From: CAZGLR01 sp964526635
Lineage (GTDB): Bacteria > Zixibacteria > MSB-5A5 > GN15 > JAAZOE01
DNA length: 25,524 nt
NCBI GenBank assembly: GCA_964526635.1
Contig: CAZGLR010000041.1
Location: forward strand, 1 to 25,524
Direction of reading: 5' to 3'
Made by a program: the position numbers and the translations under genes. Below are positions 7,982-15,791 of the stretch, in pieces. The notes beneath the pieces were generated by a model. The model was not told the origin of the DNA, ran no database searches, and was given only the letters and a program-made list of their open reading frames with translations. The number at the start of each line of letters is the position of its first letter. Within the stretch, counting starts at the first letter, position 1.

Positions 7982-10270
7982 ATGACCACGGCTCGGAAAT
8001 ACATCCTTGCTGCTCCAATTATCCTGGTGGCGATAATGCTGCTGTTGGTGGCATGCGAACCCGATCGGTCCGGAACGGCCGCAACCAATCAACCGCCGGC
8101 GATCCAAATCGTCAATACTCCGCCGGATGGCACCAGTTTTACCCGAAATCCGGTGATTAACTGGTATGGTACCGATATCGATGGATTCGTCGATATTTAT
8201 CGATATACCGTCATCCGCGAAAAGCACATGGTTATCGGTGATCGCATGGTGTCGGCCGAAGAATTCGCCGACAGTATCGACGCCGGGTATCAGTTCCCGG
8301 AATTCCAGAACGATTCGCTTGATACCGACACGCTCGATATTCCACCGGCCTGGGAAATCCTCGACGTTGATCTCGATAATCCGCAGAATTCAGCCACGAT
8401 CAATCTCTTCGCCGATACGGAATTCCCGGTTGATTCGCTTGTTGATCAGTATTTCTTCGTTCAGGCAATCGATAATCAGGGAGCGTATTCAGACGTTGCC
8501 TATCGGCTGTACTCCCGAAGCAACAACTACCCGAATACGCGCTTCCGCCGGCTCAACAATGTCTTTATCAACGCCAAAAACGAGCAATCGCTGGCCAATG
8601 GTATCACCGTGACCTATCGTGGTTTTGACTCGGCTGACTATGGCCGCACCGAGCCACCGATTGAGTACGAATGGCGCCTCTATGGTCCGTTTGACCGCGA
8701 TGCCAGCGTCATAGTCAATCAGGTTGTTGAAGATTGCCTCTATGATCCGATCGACGATGAGTTCTTCAATTGCGATACCAATGCCGTGCTTGATATCAAT
8801 AATCTGCCACCGGCGATCGGGAATGTCCCGCAGCCATTGCGGCAGTCTTTTAATCCGGAAAACGGTACAGTCTGGGTTAGCGATACCCTTCAAAAGATCT
8901 ACGACGTCTTTGACCAGTTGCCGTCAATTACGGAAACCGAGCAGTTCAAGTTTGTCTTCTGGGTGCGCGCTCGTGATGATGGCTTCCTGCCTGACCCGAC
9001 ACCATCGTTTGGGATTTTCTACGTCATTGAGGCCAAGTTTGAGCGCGATGTGATGGTGCTTGATGCTACATCGATGAGAACGACTGTCAACTGGGGCTGT
9101 CTATCCACTGATACAACCAAGACATACTTACACAATGTTATCAACACGTCGTTGAATGATATATACGGTGGACCTTTACCGGGTAGCGAAAACCGATTTG
9201 ATACCACAGCTCTCCAGTTAGTAAATGGGCAATTTGCTCGTAAGTATGATTACTTCCCCGGAGCAGACCGAAAATCATGGGGTGGCTCAACCGTTGGATG
9301 GGTGAATAAACCCCCGAGGCTTCTTGATATATTATCTCACAAGGTTTTGCTGTATTTTAAGCTTGATCCCAACGCAGGTAACCTTGTAAGATGGTTTCCA
9401 AATCTCGCCAGTGATAATAACTTGAGATTCTCATACTCGGTCTTTGCACTGCAAAACGGTGCATCAGCAATGGCGATGATACGTAATGCAAGTGGAGCCC
9501 CGGATAGATCTTTGGGGTTTACTCAGGTTTTTGGAGATACCATACAATATTACTTCGGTGTTGAATCGCATACGCCTGAAAATTGGCTGGCCTATTCAAT
9601 CGGAGCCGTTTCATTCCCTGTTCCGTGTCAATTCCAGGCAATATGGAATGAGGAGTTCATTGGAGCCGAAGCAATTGAAAACAGCATTGTCCCCTCTATT
9701 TCAATTGACCAAGATCTCATCGATGCCCGTTATGTTGAATTGGATAGCATTAGTTTCTTACGAGGTGCATGCGCCAACCTAACGGGAGGAGTTATCAGGC
9801 CGTATACACCTTTTGGGCTGCCTGATGTAGGCTCCTGCGTTCGGGGTCCCAATAGTATACCGCTCCAATTGTATCAATCTCGATTTGGTTCGGCCTCATC
9901 GCTGAATGGAAGAGTCGTCTCTGTCGCCAAAGATTTTGGCGAGAATAAGTCAATATGGTGTTGCTTTACGCCTATATCAATCCCGGAAGATCAGAGCATA
10001 GAATTCTTCTCTGCTTCCCTCGAGTGGCTCATGGAACGTTGGCTCAACCCGGGTAAATCCACCGATGGTATTGGGCTGGCCGGCAATTATATTCCGCTCG
10101 AACGACGCAAAGCGGCCGCTGAGGGCGCCCTGCGCCAGGTTATGATTGCCGCCGAGGAAGATCCGGAATCAACGATTCTCGAAGATCTCGGTATCGCGAT
10201 CGATCCCCCGGTTCCCAGCGGCAAAGTCTTCCACGTTGATGAACTCCTCGAGGACCCGGCAGTGAAGTAA
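7982..10270 (+). CDS. Large surface or periplasmic lipoprotein with Ig-like N-terminus and a mosaic central part
   Basis: 762 residues. A lipoprotein signal (MTTARKYILAAP, hydrophobic core, LLLVAC) puts the lipidated Cys at residue 25. After a Pro/Asn linker comes an Ig/FN3-like segment (residues ~35-180, PAIQIVNTPPDGTSFTRNPV and INWYGTDIDG). From about residue 355 (ERDVMVLDAT) the protein resembles the alpha/beta module, GATase1-like, found at the C-end of many FCB secreted proteins; this is a loose likeness. The tail is acidic and helical. I do not recognise a named family. ATG 7982 follows gggaggt (7966-7972); an in-frame GTG at 7955 overlaps the ribosome site and is unlikely. Nt ~9060-10020 are AT-richer and use TTA, CTA, AGA and ATA codons that the flanks avoid. 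It may be the lipoprotein partner of the receptor and PorV-like barrel, much as SusD is for SusC, but it shows no SusD likeness. Confidence 0.7.
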   Translation: MTTARKYILAAPIILVAIMLLLVACEPDRSGTAATNQPPAIQIVNTPPDGTSFTRNPVINWYGTDIDGFVDIYRYTVIREKHMVIGDRMVSAEEFADSIDAGYQFPEFQNDSLDTDTLDIPPAWEILDVDLDNPQNSATINLFADTEFPVDSLVDQYFFVQAIDNQGAYSDVAYRLYSRSNNYPNTRFRRLNNVFINAKNEQSLANGITVTYRGFDSADYGRTEPPIEYEWRLYGPFDRDASVIVNQVVEDCLYDPIDDEFFNCDTNAVLDINNLPPAIGNVPQPLRQSFNPENGTVWVSDTLQKIYDVFDQLPSITETEQFKFVFWVRARDDGFLPDPTPSFGIFYVIEAKFERDVMVLDATSMRTTVNWGCLSTDTTKTYLHNVINTSLNDIYGGPLPGSENRFDTTALQLVNGQFARKYDYFPGADRKSWGGSTVGWVNKPPRLLDILSHKVLLYFKLDPNAGNLVRWFPNLASDNNLRFSYSVFALQNGASAMAMIRNASGAPDRSLGFTQVFGDTIQYYFGVESHTPENWLAYSIGAVSFPVPCQFQAIWNEEFIGAEAIENSIVPSISIDQDLIDARYVELDSISFLRGACANLTGGVIRPYTPFGLPDVGSCVRGPNSIPLQLYQSRFGSASSLNGRVVSVAKDFGENKSIWCCFTPISIPEDQSIEFFSASLEWLMERWLNPGKSTDGIGLAGNYIPLERRKAAAEGALRQVMIAAEEDPESTILEDLGIAIDPPVPSGKVFHVDELLEDPAVK
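9060..10020 (+). other. AT-richer, codon-atypical block inside the lipoprotein gene
   Basis: Sixty-base lines here count about 38% GC (9121-9180), 43% (9361-9420), 40% (9541-9600) and 50% (9241-9300), against 53% at 8281-8340. Rare-type codons TTA, CTA, ATA and AGA appear repeatedly (for example aga at 9394 and 9508) and are scarce on both sides. The reading frame is continuous. Limits are approximate. Consistent with replacement of one domain by recombination. Confidence 0.55.
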
Positions 10271-10324
10271 AGGAACTTTGTGAATGGCGCACTGCGCGGC
10301 AATGCGCTATCCGTATCAATACAA

Positions 10325-10352
10325 AAAGCCCCGGAGATCCCGGGGCTTTTTT
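10325..10352. terminator. Bidirectional rho-independent terminator between convergent genes
   Basis: Perfect 10-bp stem aaagccccgg (10325-10334) and ccggggcttt (10340-10349), loop agatc, followed by T on the plus strand (10347-10352) and, because five A precede the stem (10323-10327), by T on the minus strand as well. It lies 55 bases after the lipoprotein stop and 38 before the minus-strand gene's stop, so it can end both units. Confidence 0.92.
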
Positions 10353-10389
10353 ACTGCTTCTATCCGCCTGATCTTCACTTCATGCCTGC

Positions 10390-12516
10390 CTACGGCCGTC
10401 CCCATGTTGAGATATATATCTGCGCCACTGAATCAGCGCGGCGTATTTCTCCAACCGAACGATACCCGCTGATGAGATTGATGTAAGCCTCTCGCAACTC
10501 AGGGTTCAACTCAATCGCCTCCCGGGAATACCGAATCGATTCCTGATACCGTCCGGTCAGCCCGAAAATGTATCCAAGCTGGTAGCTGGCCATTGCCATA
10601 AGTTCATCATCACTTGCGCCGCCGAACAAACCCGACTCCATGCCACCAAATGCAATCGACGGGGGAGAGTGCTTGATCACATCTATCACCCGCATCTGAT
10701 TATCAATCGCTTCGGGATATCGCTGCAGCCAGGCGAAGTAAACGCCCTCCTGAAAGAGATAATCCGGTTTGTTGCTCAGATGCTGGCGGGCTTTTCGGCG
10801 CAATGGCTCGATATTGCCTGCACTTGCCGTATCACCGAGATTCCGAACTGTCTTCAATAAATTGATCGCAGCCATAGGATGATATGGTTCCGCCGTCAGC
10901 GCCCGCTTGAAATAAACCAGCGCCGTGTCAAGACTGCCCGCCAAACGGGCCATGACGCCAAGATTGTTGGCGGCCTCGGCCGATGATGGATTGATCAAAA
11001 GTTCCTGTTCGAATGCCTCGCGCGCGCGCAAACCATCGCCCAGCTTCAGCCGTGCGATGCCCACGTTCAGGTAAGCGTTGTCTATATAGGTTCCTGCCTT
11101 GATGATCGAATCATAGCGGGCGATAGCCTGTTTGAAATCACCCGCGCGAAGATCGGCATTGCCACGTAAAAAGAGCGCCATATTGGGATTGATAAAACTC
11201 CGTCCTGCCGGTACAACCAGGCTAATCGCCAGCATACTAACCGTTCCCAGCCCGGCCAGAACCATACGCCCAGTGAAACGGTGCTCCCGGACAAACTCCC
11301 AGCTCGCCACCAGACCGCTGCCACCGAGAACAGCCAACGGACCAATCAACGGCAGACGGAAACGCGAACTGATAAAGAAGAGGGATATCACCAAACCGTA
11401 GAAAATTATCGCCGCGTATATTCCCGCGGTCTTTCGACGCGTCTTTTGTAAGAACAACGGTACCACCGCCAGTGCCAGGATCAGCCAAATCCGTACCGGT
11501 AGTTTACCCAGCAGAGCGTTTCCGAAAACAACCTGATCAAGCGGTCGATTGTTCGATATCTCTGTCCCGGATAAAAGCAGACCGATTTTACGCAGTGTCA
11601 GCTCTGTAAATTTACCCGGGTATTCACGGATGAAGTCAAAAGCTTTTGCGTACCAGAAGTCGGACTGGTCGTTGTATTTTATCTCGCGACCGGTTTCGGT
11701 TGATGCCATGTAGTCGGTATCGGCCAATGTCCAGTCCGAACCAAACGGCGGCAATAACGCGCTGACGCCATCGGCCTGGGAATTGTTGCCGATATAGAAA
11801 TTGACCCCGCCCTGATACGCCACCGGGATAAACTGCCCGGAAAAGGTGTAATTGATGACCGTAACCGGCACCAGAAGCAGCATGACGACAACAACGAATA
11901 TACCTGTTGAACGCAGTCGATCGGCAGTTGTTGAATAACGAAGCCATAGATACCCAATCATCAGCGGAAGCAGGGCCAGAATTGTAGGACGTGTAAGGGC
12001 GGCCAGGGCGTAGAAGACCGATGCCGATATAATATGTATTCGCACGCTTTCTCGCGCCGGATACAGGCAGTAGATAACCGCCAGCACCAAAAGTGAAAAG
12101 AGCCCATCGAGAAGTAACTGGCTTTCAAAAAATGTTGTGACCGGATAGAGAAGATAGAGCATCCCGCCAATGAAGCCGGCCCACGGCGAAACAATCCGCT
12201 GCCCCAGGCGAAATATCAGAAATAACGAAATCAGCCCCAGAGAAAGCTGAACAATCCGCACCAGTACCAGGCTCCCCTGAAACAACCATAACAGGATAGC
12301 CAAAAAGTATGGATACAATGGCGCTCTGAAATATGGTGCATTGGCAAAAAGCTGGCCATCAGCGATCGCCATAGCCCAGTTGTAATGATATAATTCATCC
12401 GTTGATAGCAATGCCGGATTGGCAGCCTCCGGCCAAATTGAAATCAGATATCCCGCCTTGATAAACAGACCGGCCGTCAGCAGAATCCCCAAAAGAATTG
12501 TCGCCTGTCGCGTCAT
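10390..12516 (-). CDS. GT-C fold membrane glycosyltransferase (PMT/ArnT-like) with C-terminal TPR domain
   Basis: 708 residues. The first ~440 carry about ten membrane segments. After the first one comes a periplasmic loop with STDELYHYNWA; Asp40-Glu41 match the catalytic acidic pair of dolichyl-/undecaprenyl-phosphate-sugar transferases of the PMT/GT39 and ArnT type. Residues ~445-708 are tetratricopeptide repeats, for example NADLRAGDFKQAIARYDSI, AEAANNLGVMARLAGSLDTA and MASYQLGYIFGLTGRYQESI. Such enzymes move a sugar from a lipid carrier to lipid A, polymer or protein on the outer face of the inner membrane. Acceptor unknown; the TPR suggests a protein partner. ATG 12516 is chosen over an in-frame TTG at 12525 that lies in the -10 box. 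It is alone on the minus strand, divergent from the peptidase operon and ending against the lipoprotein terminator. Family 0.8 sure, role open. Confidence 0.8.
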   Translation of the reverse strand: MTRQATILLGILLTAGLFIKAGYLISIWPEAANPALLSTDELYHYNWAMAIADGQLFANAPYFRAPLYPYFLAILLWLFQGSLVLVRIVQLSLGLISLFLIFRLGQRIVSPWAGFIGGMLYLLYPVTTFFESQLLLDGLFSLLVLAVIYCLYPARESVRIHIISASVFYALAALTRPTILALLPLMIGYLWLRYSTTADRLRSTGIFVVVVMLLLVPVTVINYTFSGQFIPVAYQGGVNFYIGNNSQADGVSALLPPFGSDWTLADTDYMASTETGREIKYNDQSDFWYAKAFDFIREYPGKFTELTLRKIGLLLSGTEISNNRPLDQVVFGNALLGKLPVRIWLILALAVVPLFLQKTRRKTAGIYAAIIFYGLVISLFFISSRFRLPLIGPLAVLGGSGLVASWEFVREHRFTGRMVLAGLGTVSMLAISLVVPAGRSFINPNMALFLRGNADLRAGDFKQAIARYDSIIKAGTYIDNAYLNVGIARLKLGDGLRAREAFEQELLINPSSAEAANNLGVMARLAGSLDTALVYFKRALTAEPYHPMAAINLLKTVRNLGDTASAGNIEPLRRKARQHLSNKPDYLFQEGVYFAWLQRYPEAIDNQMRVIDVIKHSPPSIAFGGMESGLFGGASDDELMAMASYQLGYIFGLTGRYQESIRYSREAIELNPELREAYINLISGYRSVGEIRRADSVAQIYISTWGRP

Positions 12517-12523
12517 ACCCGCC

Positions 12524-12553
12524 AATATACCGTTACTGCATCCCCGGCTTCAA
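12524..12553 (-). promoter_or_regulatory. Sigma-70-type promoter for the glycosyltransferase, probably leaderless
   Basis: On the minus strand: TTGAAG (12553-12548), 18-base spacer, TATATT (12529-12524). Initiation seven bases past the -10 is at 12517, next to the ATG at 12516. The ggcggg just before the ATG is too close to act as a ribosome site. Confidence 0.5.
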
Positions 12554-12580
12554 CTACTAATCTGCAAGAACCTGCAATCA

Positions 12581-12612
12581 CCAGGATGACATGCAGCAGA
12601 TTGCATCTCCTG
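12581..12612. repeat. Imperfect inverted repeat, possible regulator site
   Basis: CCAGGA followed by tgac and ATGCA on the left matches TGCAT, ct and CCTGG on the right (CCAGGA/TCCTGG and ATGCA/TGCAT arms, with a three-base difference in spacing). It lies about 140-170 bases before the sigma-54 promoter. It is too far from the -24 box to be a core element but within the range of enhancer sites. Confidence 0.4.
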
Positions 12613-12652
12613 GTCTATATCGTCCGAAAATCGCCATGACCCCAAAACCTCA

Positions 12653-12666
12653 GGTAACATGTTACC
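12653..12666. promoter_or_regulatory. Perfect palindrome GGTAACATGTTACC, candidate activator-binding site
   Basis: All 14 bases are self-complementary. The centre is about 116 bases upstream of the start predicted from the sigma-54 promoter, the usual distance for enhancer-binding-protein sites. Enhancer proteins bind such dyads as dimers through Fis-type helix-turn-helix domains. Which protein binds is unknown; the activator encoded at 442-2365 is the only candidate in the window. Confidence 0.6.
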
Positions 12667-12748
12667 AAACAAGGGTTTGAGCGTTCAGGCCGTTTTGGGA
12701 ATATGCAGTGCATTGCAGTCCCGCTTATTGATTTATCATCAGAATTGA

Positions 12749-12765
12749 CCGGCACGCCACTTGCA
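12749..12765 (+). promoter_or_regulatory. Sigma-54 (RpoN) promoter of the peptidase operon
   Basis: ccGGCACGccacTTGCA matches the -24/-12 consensus TGGCACG-N4-TTGCW at all positions but the first T. GG (12751-12752) and GC (12763-12764) are ten bases apart, as required. Predicted start near 12776; the ribosome site GAGGAGG (12792-12798) and ATG 12803 follow. The overlapping ttgacc (12745-12750) has no good -10 partner. Confidence 0.82.
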
Positions 12766-12802
12766 CAATACCCTTTCGGAACTATTGATTTGAGGAGGCA
12801 TC

Positions 12803-15718
12803 ATGAGTCCTGCCCGCACAAAGTTGATTCTCGCGACCCTGATTACAGCGGTTATCGTTGCCGCCACCGGCAGTTTTGCCGCGGTCGATGGCGCCGAGAA
12901 TGTCCGCCGGGCCGCCGCTTCCTCAGACAGCGCAATTGAAGTCATGCTTCGTTTTGACAATGATCTTGATCGGGCCGGTCTCGACATGGCTCGTAAGCGC
13001 TTTAATCTCGATCGCCGTGGATTGTATATCGAGGCGATGAACCGCCTGAACCGTAATCGTGAAAATCTTAAAACTGATCTGCTGCCGCGCCTTAACGAAC
13101 TTGCTGACCGTAATCTAATTTCCGATTTTACCTTTTATACCAGCGCACCGATTATTAAAATCACAGCCACGGCCGCTGGCATTGACGAACTCCTGACCCT
13201 CCCGAACCTCGAATTGATCACCGAAAATGTCCGTGTCAGTTTAATAGAACCGGTTGATTCGTTCAGCCCCCGCGCCGCGGCCGGCATCACTAATACCGGT
13301 CTGAATACTATCGGCGTCCGCAGTTTATGGAATCAGGGCCTGACCGGCACCGGGACGTTGATTTGTTCATTCGATACCGGTATCGAAGGAGACCATCCGG
13401 TCCTGACCAATCGCTGGCGCGGAAATTTCACCTCCACCTGGCAGGAAGCCTGGTTTGCTCCCCACGGCGACTCAATTCCCAACGACAATCTTGGTCATGG
13501 CACCCACGTCATGGGTATTATGCTTGGGACCGATGGCATCGATACAATCGGTGTGGCGCCGGACGCCCAGTGGATTTCAGCGGCTGTTATCGATCAGGGC
13601 GCCAGCTTCTCCACGACTATTGCCGATATTCTTGCCGCGTTCGACTGGGCGCTGAATCCCGACGGCAATCTCGCTACCACCCATGATGTTCCTGATGTCA
13701 TTTGTAACAGCTGGGGTATCCCCAAAGGTCTTTTTGGAGCTTGCGATAACACGTTCTGGTCCGCCATTGATAATGTCGAAGCCGCCGGTATCGTGACTGT
13801 CTTTGCCGCCGGCAACGAGGGCCCCGATGCAAGTACGATCCGTAATCCCGCTGACCGCGCCACTTCCCCTACCAATTCACTGGCGGTCGGCGCAATCGAT
13901 CCGATCACGCTGGAGATTGGTAGTTTCTCCAGCCGCGGCCCGGGCGGATGCAATGGCACCGCTATCAAACCGGAACTGGTTGCACCGGGCGTCAATATAT
14001 ATTCTGCCCATAAAGACGGCAGCTACAAGACTATGTCCGGTACCTCGATGGCGACGCCGTTTGTCGCCGGGATCATCGCCCTGATGCGCCAGTACAATCC
14101 CGATGCGACAGTTGAAGAAATAAAAAGCGCCCTGATGGCCTCCACAACCGATCTCGGTCTGGTCGGTGAAGATAATACCTATGGCCACGGCTTGCTCGAT
14201 GCCTCGCAGATTCTTGAAAATCTCGCCAGCCCGCCGGTATCCTCGGCGCAGGTTCTTTCATATCAATTTTCGGGCGGGGGAGACGCTTTTGCCGATCCCG
14301 GCGAAACCGCTGAGTTGTCACTGGTCCTGACCGATCCGCTGGGTGAAATCGATTCTGTCAAAGCCTGGCTCGGGACAACCTCGAATATTGTCACAATTGC
14401 TCCGGATACTCTCTCGTTCAATTTCTATCCCGATGGCAGCCAGGGCACAAGCACTGGTAAGTTCTCTCTTGTTGTCGATTCCGAAGCAATCTCCGGCTCC
14501 GGCATCCAGTTGATCCTGATTTACCGCAAACACATCGGTGGCCCACCAGATTCGACCATCTTCAATGTGACGGTCGGTCATGCTCTGCCGGGCACGATCG
14601 AAACAATTGCCTCCGGCGGACTTGACTTTACTGTTTCGGAATTCGGGCAGTTCGGATTCGGATCAAACTCGATTTACCAGGCCGGCGGCAGCGGTTTCAG
14701 GTTCAATGGCAGCGATAATCTGTTGTACGAGGGTGGCCTGATTATCGGTACCAGCTCGCAGTTAATCTCCGATGCCATGCGTGACCACAACGGCCGCTTC
14801 AAAGCTTCTGAATTCAGACCGGCCGGAAAGGACCCGCAGTACCGTCAGGCCGGAATTGCCGAATCATTTGTCACCGGCTACGACGATGACAACTCGCCGA
14901 TTCCGATCCCGGTTCAGGTGACTCAGTCGGTTTCTTACACCGGCAATGATTTCGTGATTGTTGACTTTGAAGTTACCAACCCGATGACTCTGCGGATACC
15001 GAAACTTTCTCATGGGGTATTCTTTGACTTCGATCTTGCCTCCGCCGGTGATTACATCGGTCATGACTCGATTTTGGGCATGACGTATCAATATTCGCCG
15101 GAAAACAACAAGTACGTTGGCCTTATCGGGCTCTCCGCCGGTTCCTTTGCCCATAGCGCCACGACTAATGATGTCTCCGCCAAGCGCGGCTTCACTAAAT
15201 CCGAAAAATACCTCATGATCTCCGGCGAGGGTGTTTCAATCGAATCCGGTGCGACGGCGGCCGACTGGCAGATCGCTGTCGGATCGTCCAGTTTTGATGT
15301 CGAGGCTCTCGGGCGCCGGATGTTCGCGATTGCTCTGGTAGCCGCCTCAACTCTCGATGAACTTCGCAGCAATGCCTTTGCCGCACTGGATGCCTACGAC
15401 GGCTTCCTCGATGCCGATGATCATGATTTCGCTTTGCCCACCGAAATCGAACTGCAGCAGAATTACCCGAATCCATTTAACCCGACAACTACCATTCGCT
15501 ATCAGCTCGGTTCGGCTCAGGATGTCAAAATGCATGTCTATAATATCACCGGGCAGAGGGTCCGCACGCTGGTTGACGACCATAAACTGGCCGGCGATCA
15601 TACGGTTATCTGGGACGGTCATGACGATCAGGGTACCCCGGTGGCCTCCGGTGTCTATTTTTATCGACTGGCGACTGACCATGGTGTCGTGAGTCGCAAA
15701 ATGGTCCTTTTGAAATAG
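12803..15718 (+). CDS. Secreted subtilisin-like serine peptidase (S8) with C-terminal FlgD-Ig-like sorting module
   Basis: 971 residues. A signal peptide (MSPARTKLILATLITAV, ending near GSFAA) and a propeptide (~30-150) precede the S8 catalytic domain. The triad is Asp191 (in CSFDTGIEG), His232 (GHGTHVMG) and Ser415 (SGTSMATPFVAG), with the oxyanion Asn in AAGNEGP. Beta-sandwich regions fill the middle. The tail starts with LQQNYPNPFNPTTTIRYQL and ends GVYFYRLATDHGVVSRKMVLLK, a FlgD-Ig-like module usually annotated as a type IX (type A) sorting domain in this group. The protein should be exported by Sec, cross the outer membrane and be released or attached. ATG 12803 lies four bases after gaggagg. 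Control is probably by the sigma-54 promoter, shared with the M6 peptidase 70-odd bases downstream. Confidence 0.93.
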   Translation: MSPARTKLILATLITAVIVAATGSFAAVDGAENVRRAAASSDSAIEVMLRFDNDLDRAGLDMARKRFNLDRRGLYIEAMNRLNRNRENLKTDLLPRLNELADRNLISDFTFYTSAPIIKITATAAGIDELLTLPNLELITENVRVSLIEPVDSFSPRAAAGITNTGLNTIGVRSLWNQGLTGTGTLICSFDTGIEGDHPVLTNRWRGNFTSTWQEAWFAPHGDSIPNDNLGHGTHVMGIMLGTDGIDTIGVAPDAQWISAAVIDQGASFSTTIADILAAFDWALNPDGNLATTHDVPDVICNSWGIPKGLFGACDNTFWSAIDNVEAAGIVTVFAAGNEGPDASTIRNPADRATSPTNSLAVGAIDPITLEIGSFSSRGPGGCNGTAIKPELVAPGVNIYSAHKDGSYKTMSGTSMATPFVAGIIALMRQYNPDATVEEIKSALMASTTDLGLVGEDNTYGHGLLDASQILENLASPPVSSAQVLSYQFSGGGDAFADPGETAELSLVLTDPLGEIDSVKAWLGTTSNIVTIAPDTLSFNFYPDGSQGTSTGKFSLVVDSEAISGSGIQLILIYRKHIGGPPDSTIFNVTVGHALPGTIETIASGGLDFTVSEFGQFGFGSNSIYQAGGSGFRFNGSDNLLYEGGLIIGTSSQLISDAMRDHNGRFKASEFRPAGKDPQYRQAGIAESFVTGYDDDNSPIPIPVQVTQSVSYTGNDFVIVDFEVTNPMTLRIPKLSHGVFFDFDLASAGDYIGHDSILGMTYQYSPENNKYVGLIGLSAGSFAHSATTNDVSAKRGFTKSEKYLMISGEGVSIESGATAADWQIAVGSSSFDVEALGRRMFAIALVAASTLDELRSNAFAALDAYDGFLDADDHDFALPTEIELQQNYPNPFNPTTTIRYQLGSAQDVKMHVYNITGQRVRTLVDDHKLAGDHTVIWDGHDDQGTPVASGVYFYRLATDHGVVSRKMVLLK

Positions 15719-15791
15719 TGAAACAGGTATTATATTCATGCCAAGACAGGATAGCACATACATGCATGGAATCAAAGAGGCGGGTAGTATG

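Larger units (their letters stand above)
12526..12802. other. Divergent intergenic control region
   Basis: 277 bases without a gene, between the minus-strand glycosyltransferase and the plus-strand peptidases. From left to right it holds the glycosyltransferase promoter (12524-12553), an imperfect inverted repeat with several TGCA words (12580-12612), a perfect 14-bp palindrome (12653-12666), a further TGCA cluster (12704-12718), a sigma-54 promoter (12749-12765) and a strong ribosome site (12792-12798). Confidence 0.75.

Noticed and set aside
12745..12774. ttgacc as a sigma-70 -35 box before the S8 peptidase
   Set aside because: At 17-18 bases the -10 candidates are poor (ataccc, taccct), while the same bases hold a near-perfect sigma-54 promoter.
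12703..12939. Short plus-strand open frame across the start of the S8 gene
   Set aside because: It runs through the sigma-54 promoter and overlaps the signal peptide in another frame, with no ribosome site.
15738..15791. Earlier ATG for the M6 peptidase
   Set aside because: It adds residues before the signal peptide and lacks a ribosome site, while gaggcggg serves the ATGs at 15789/15792.
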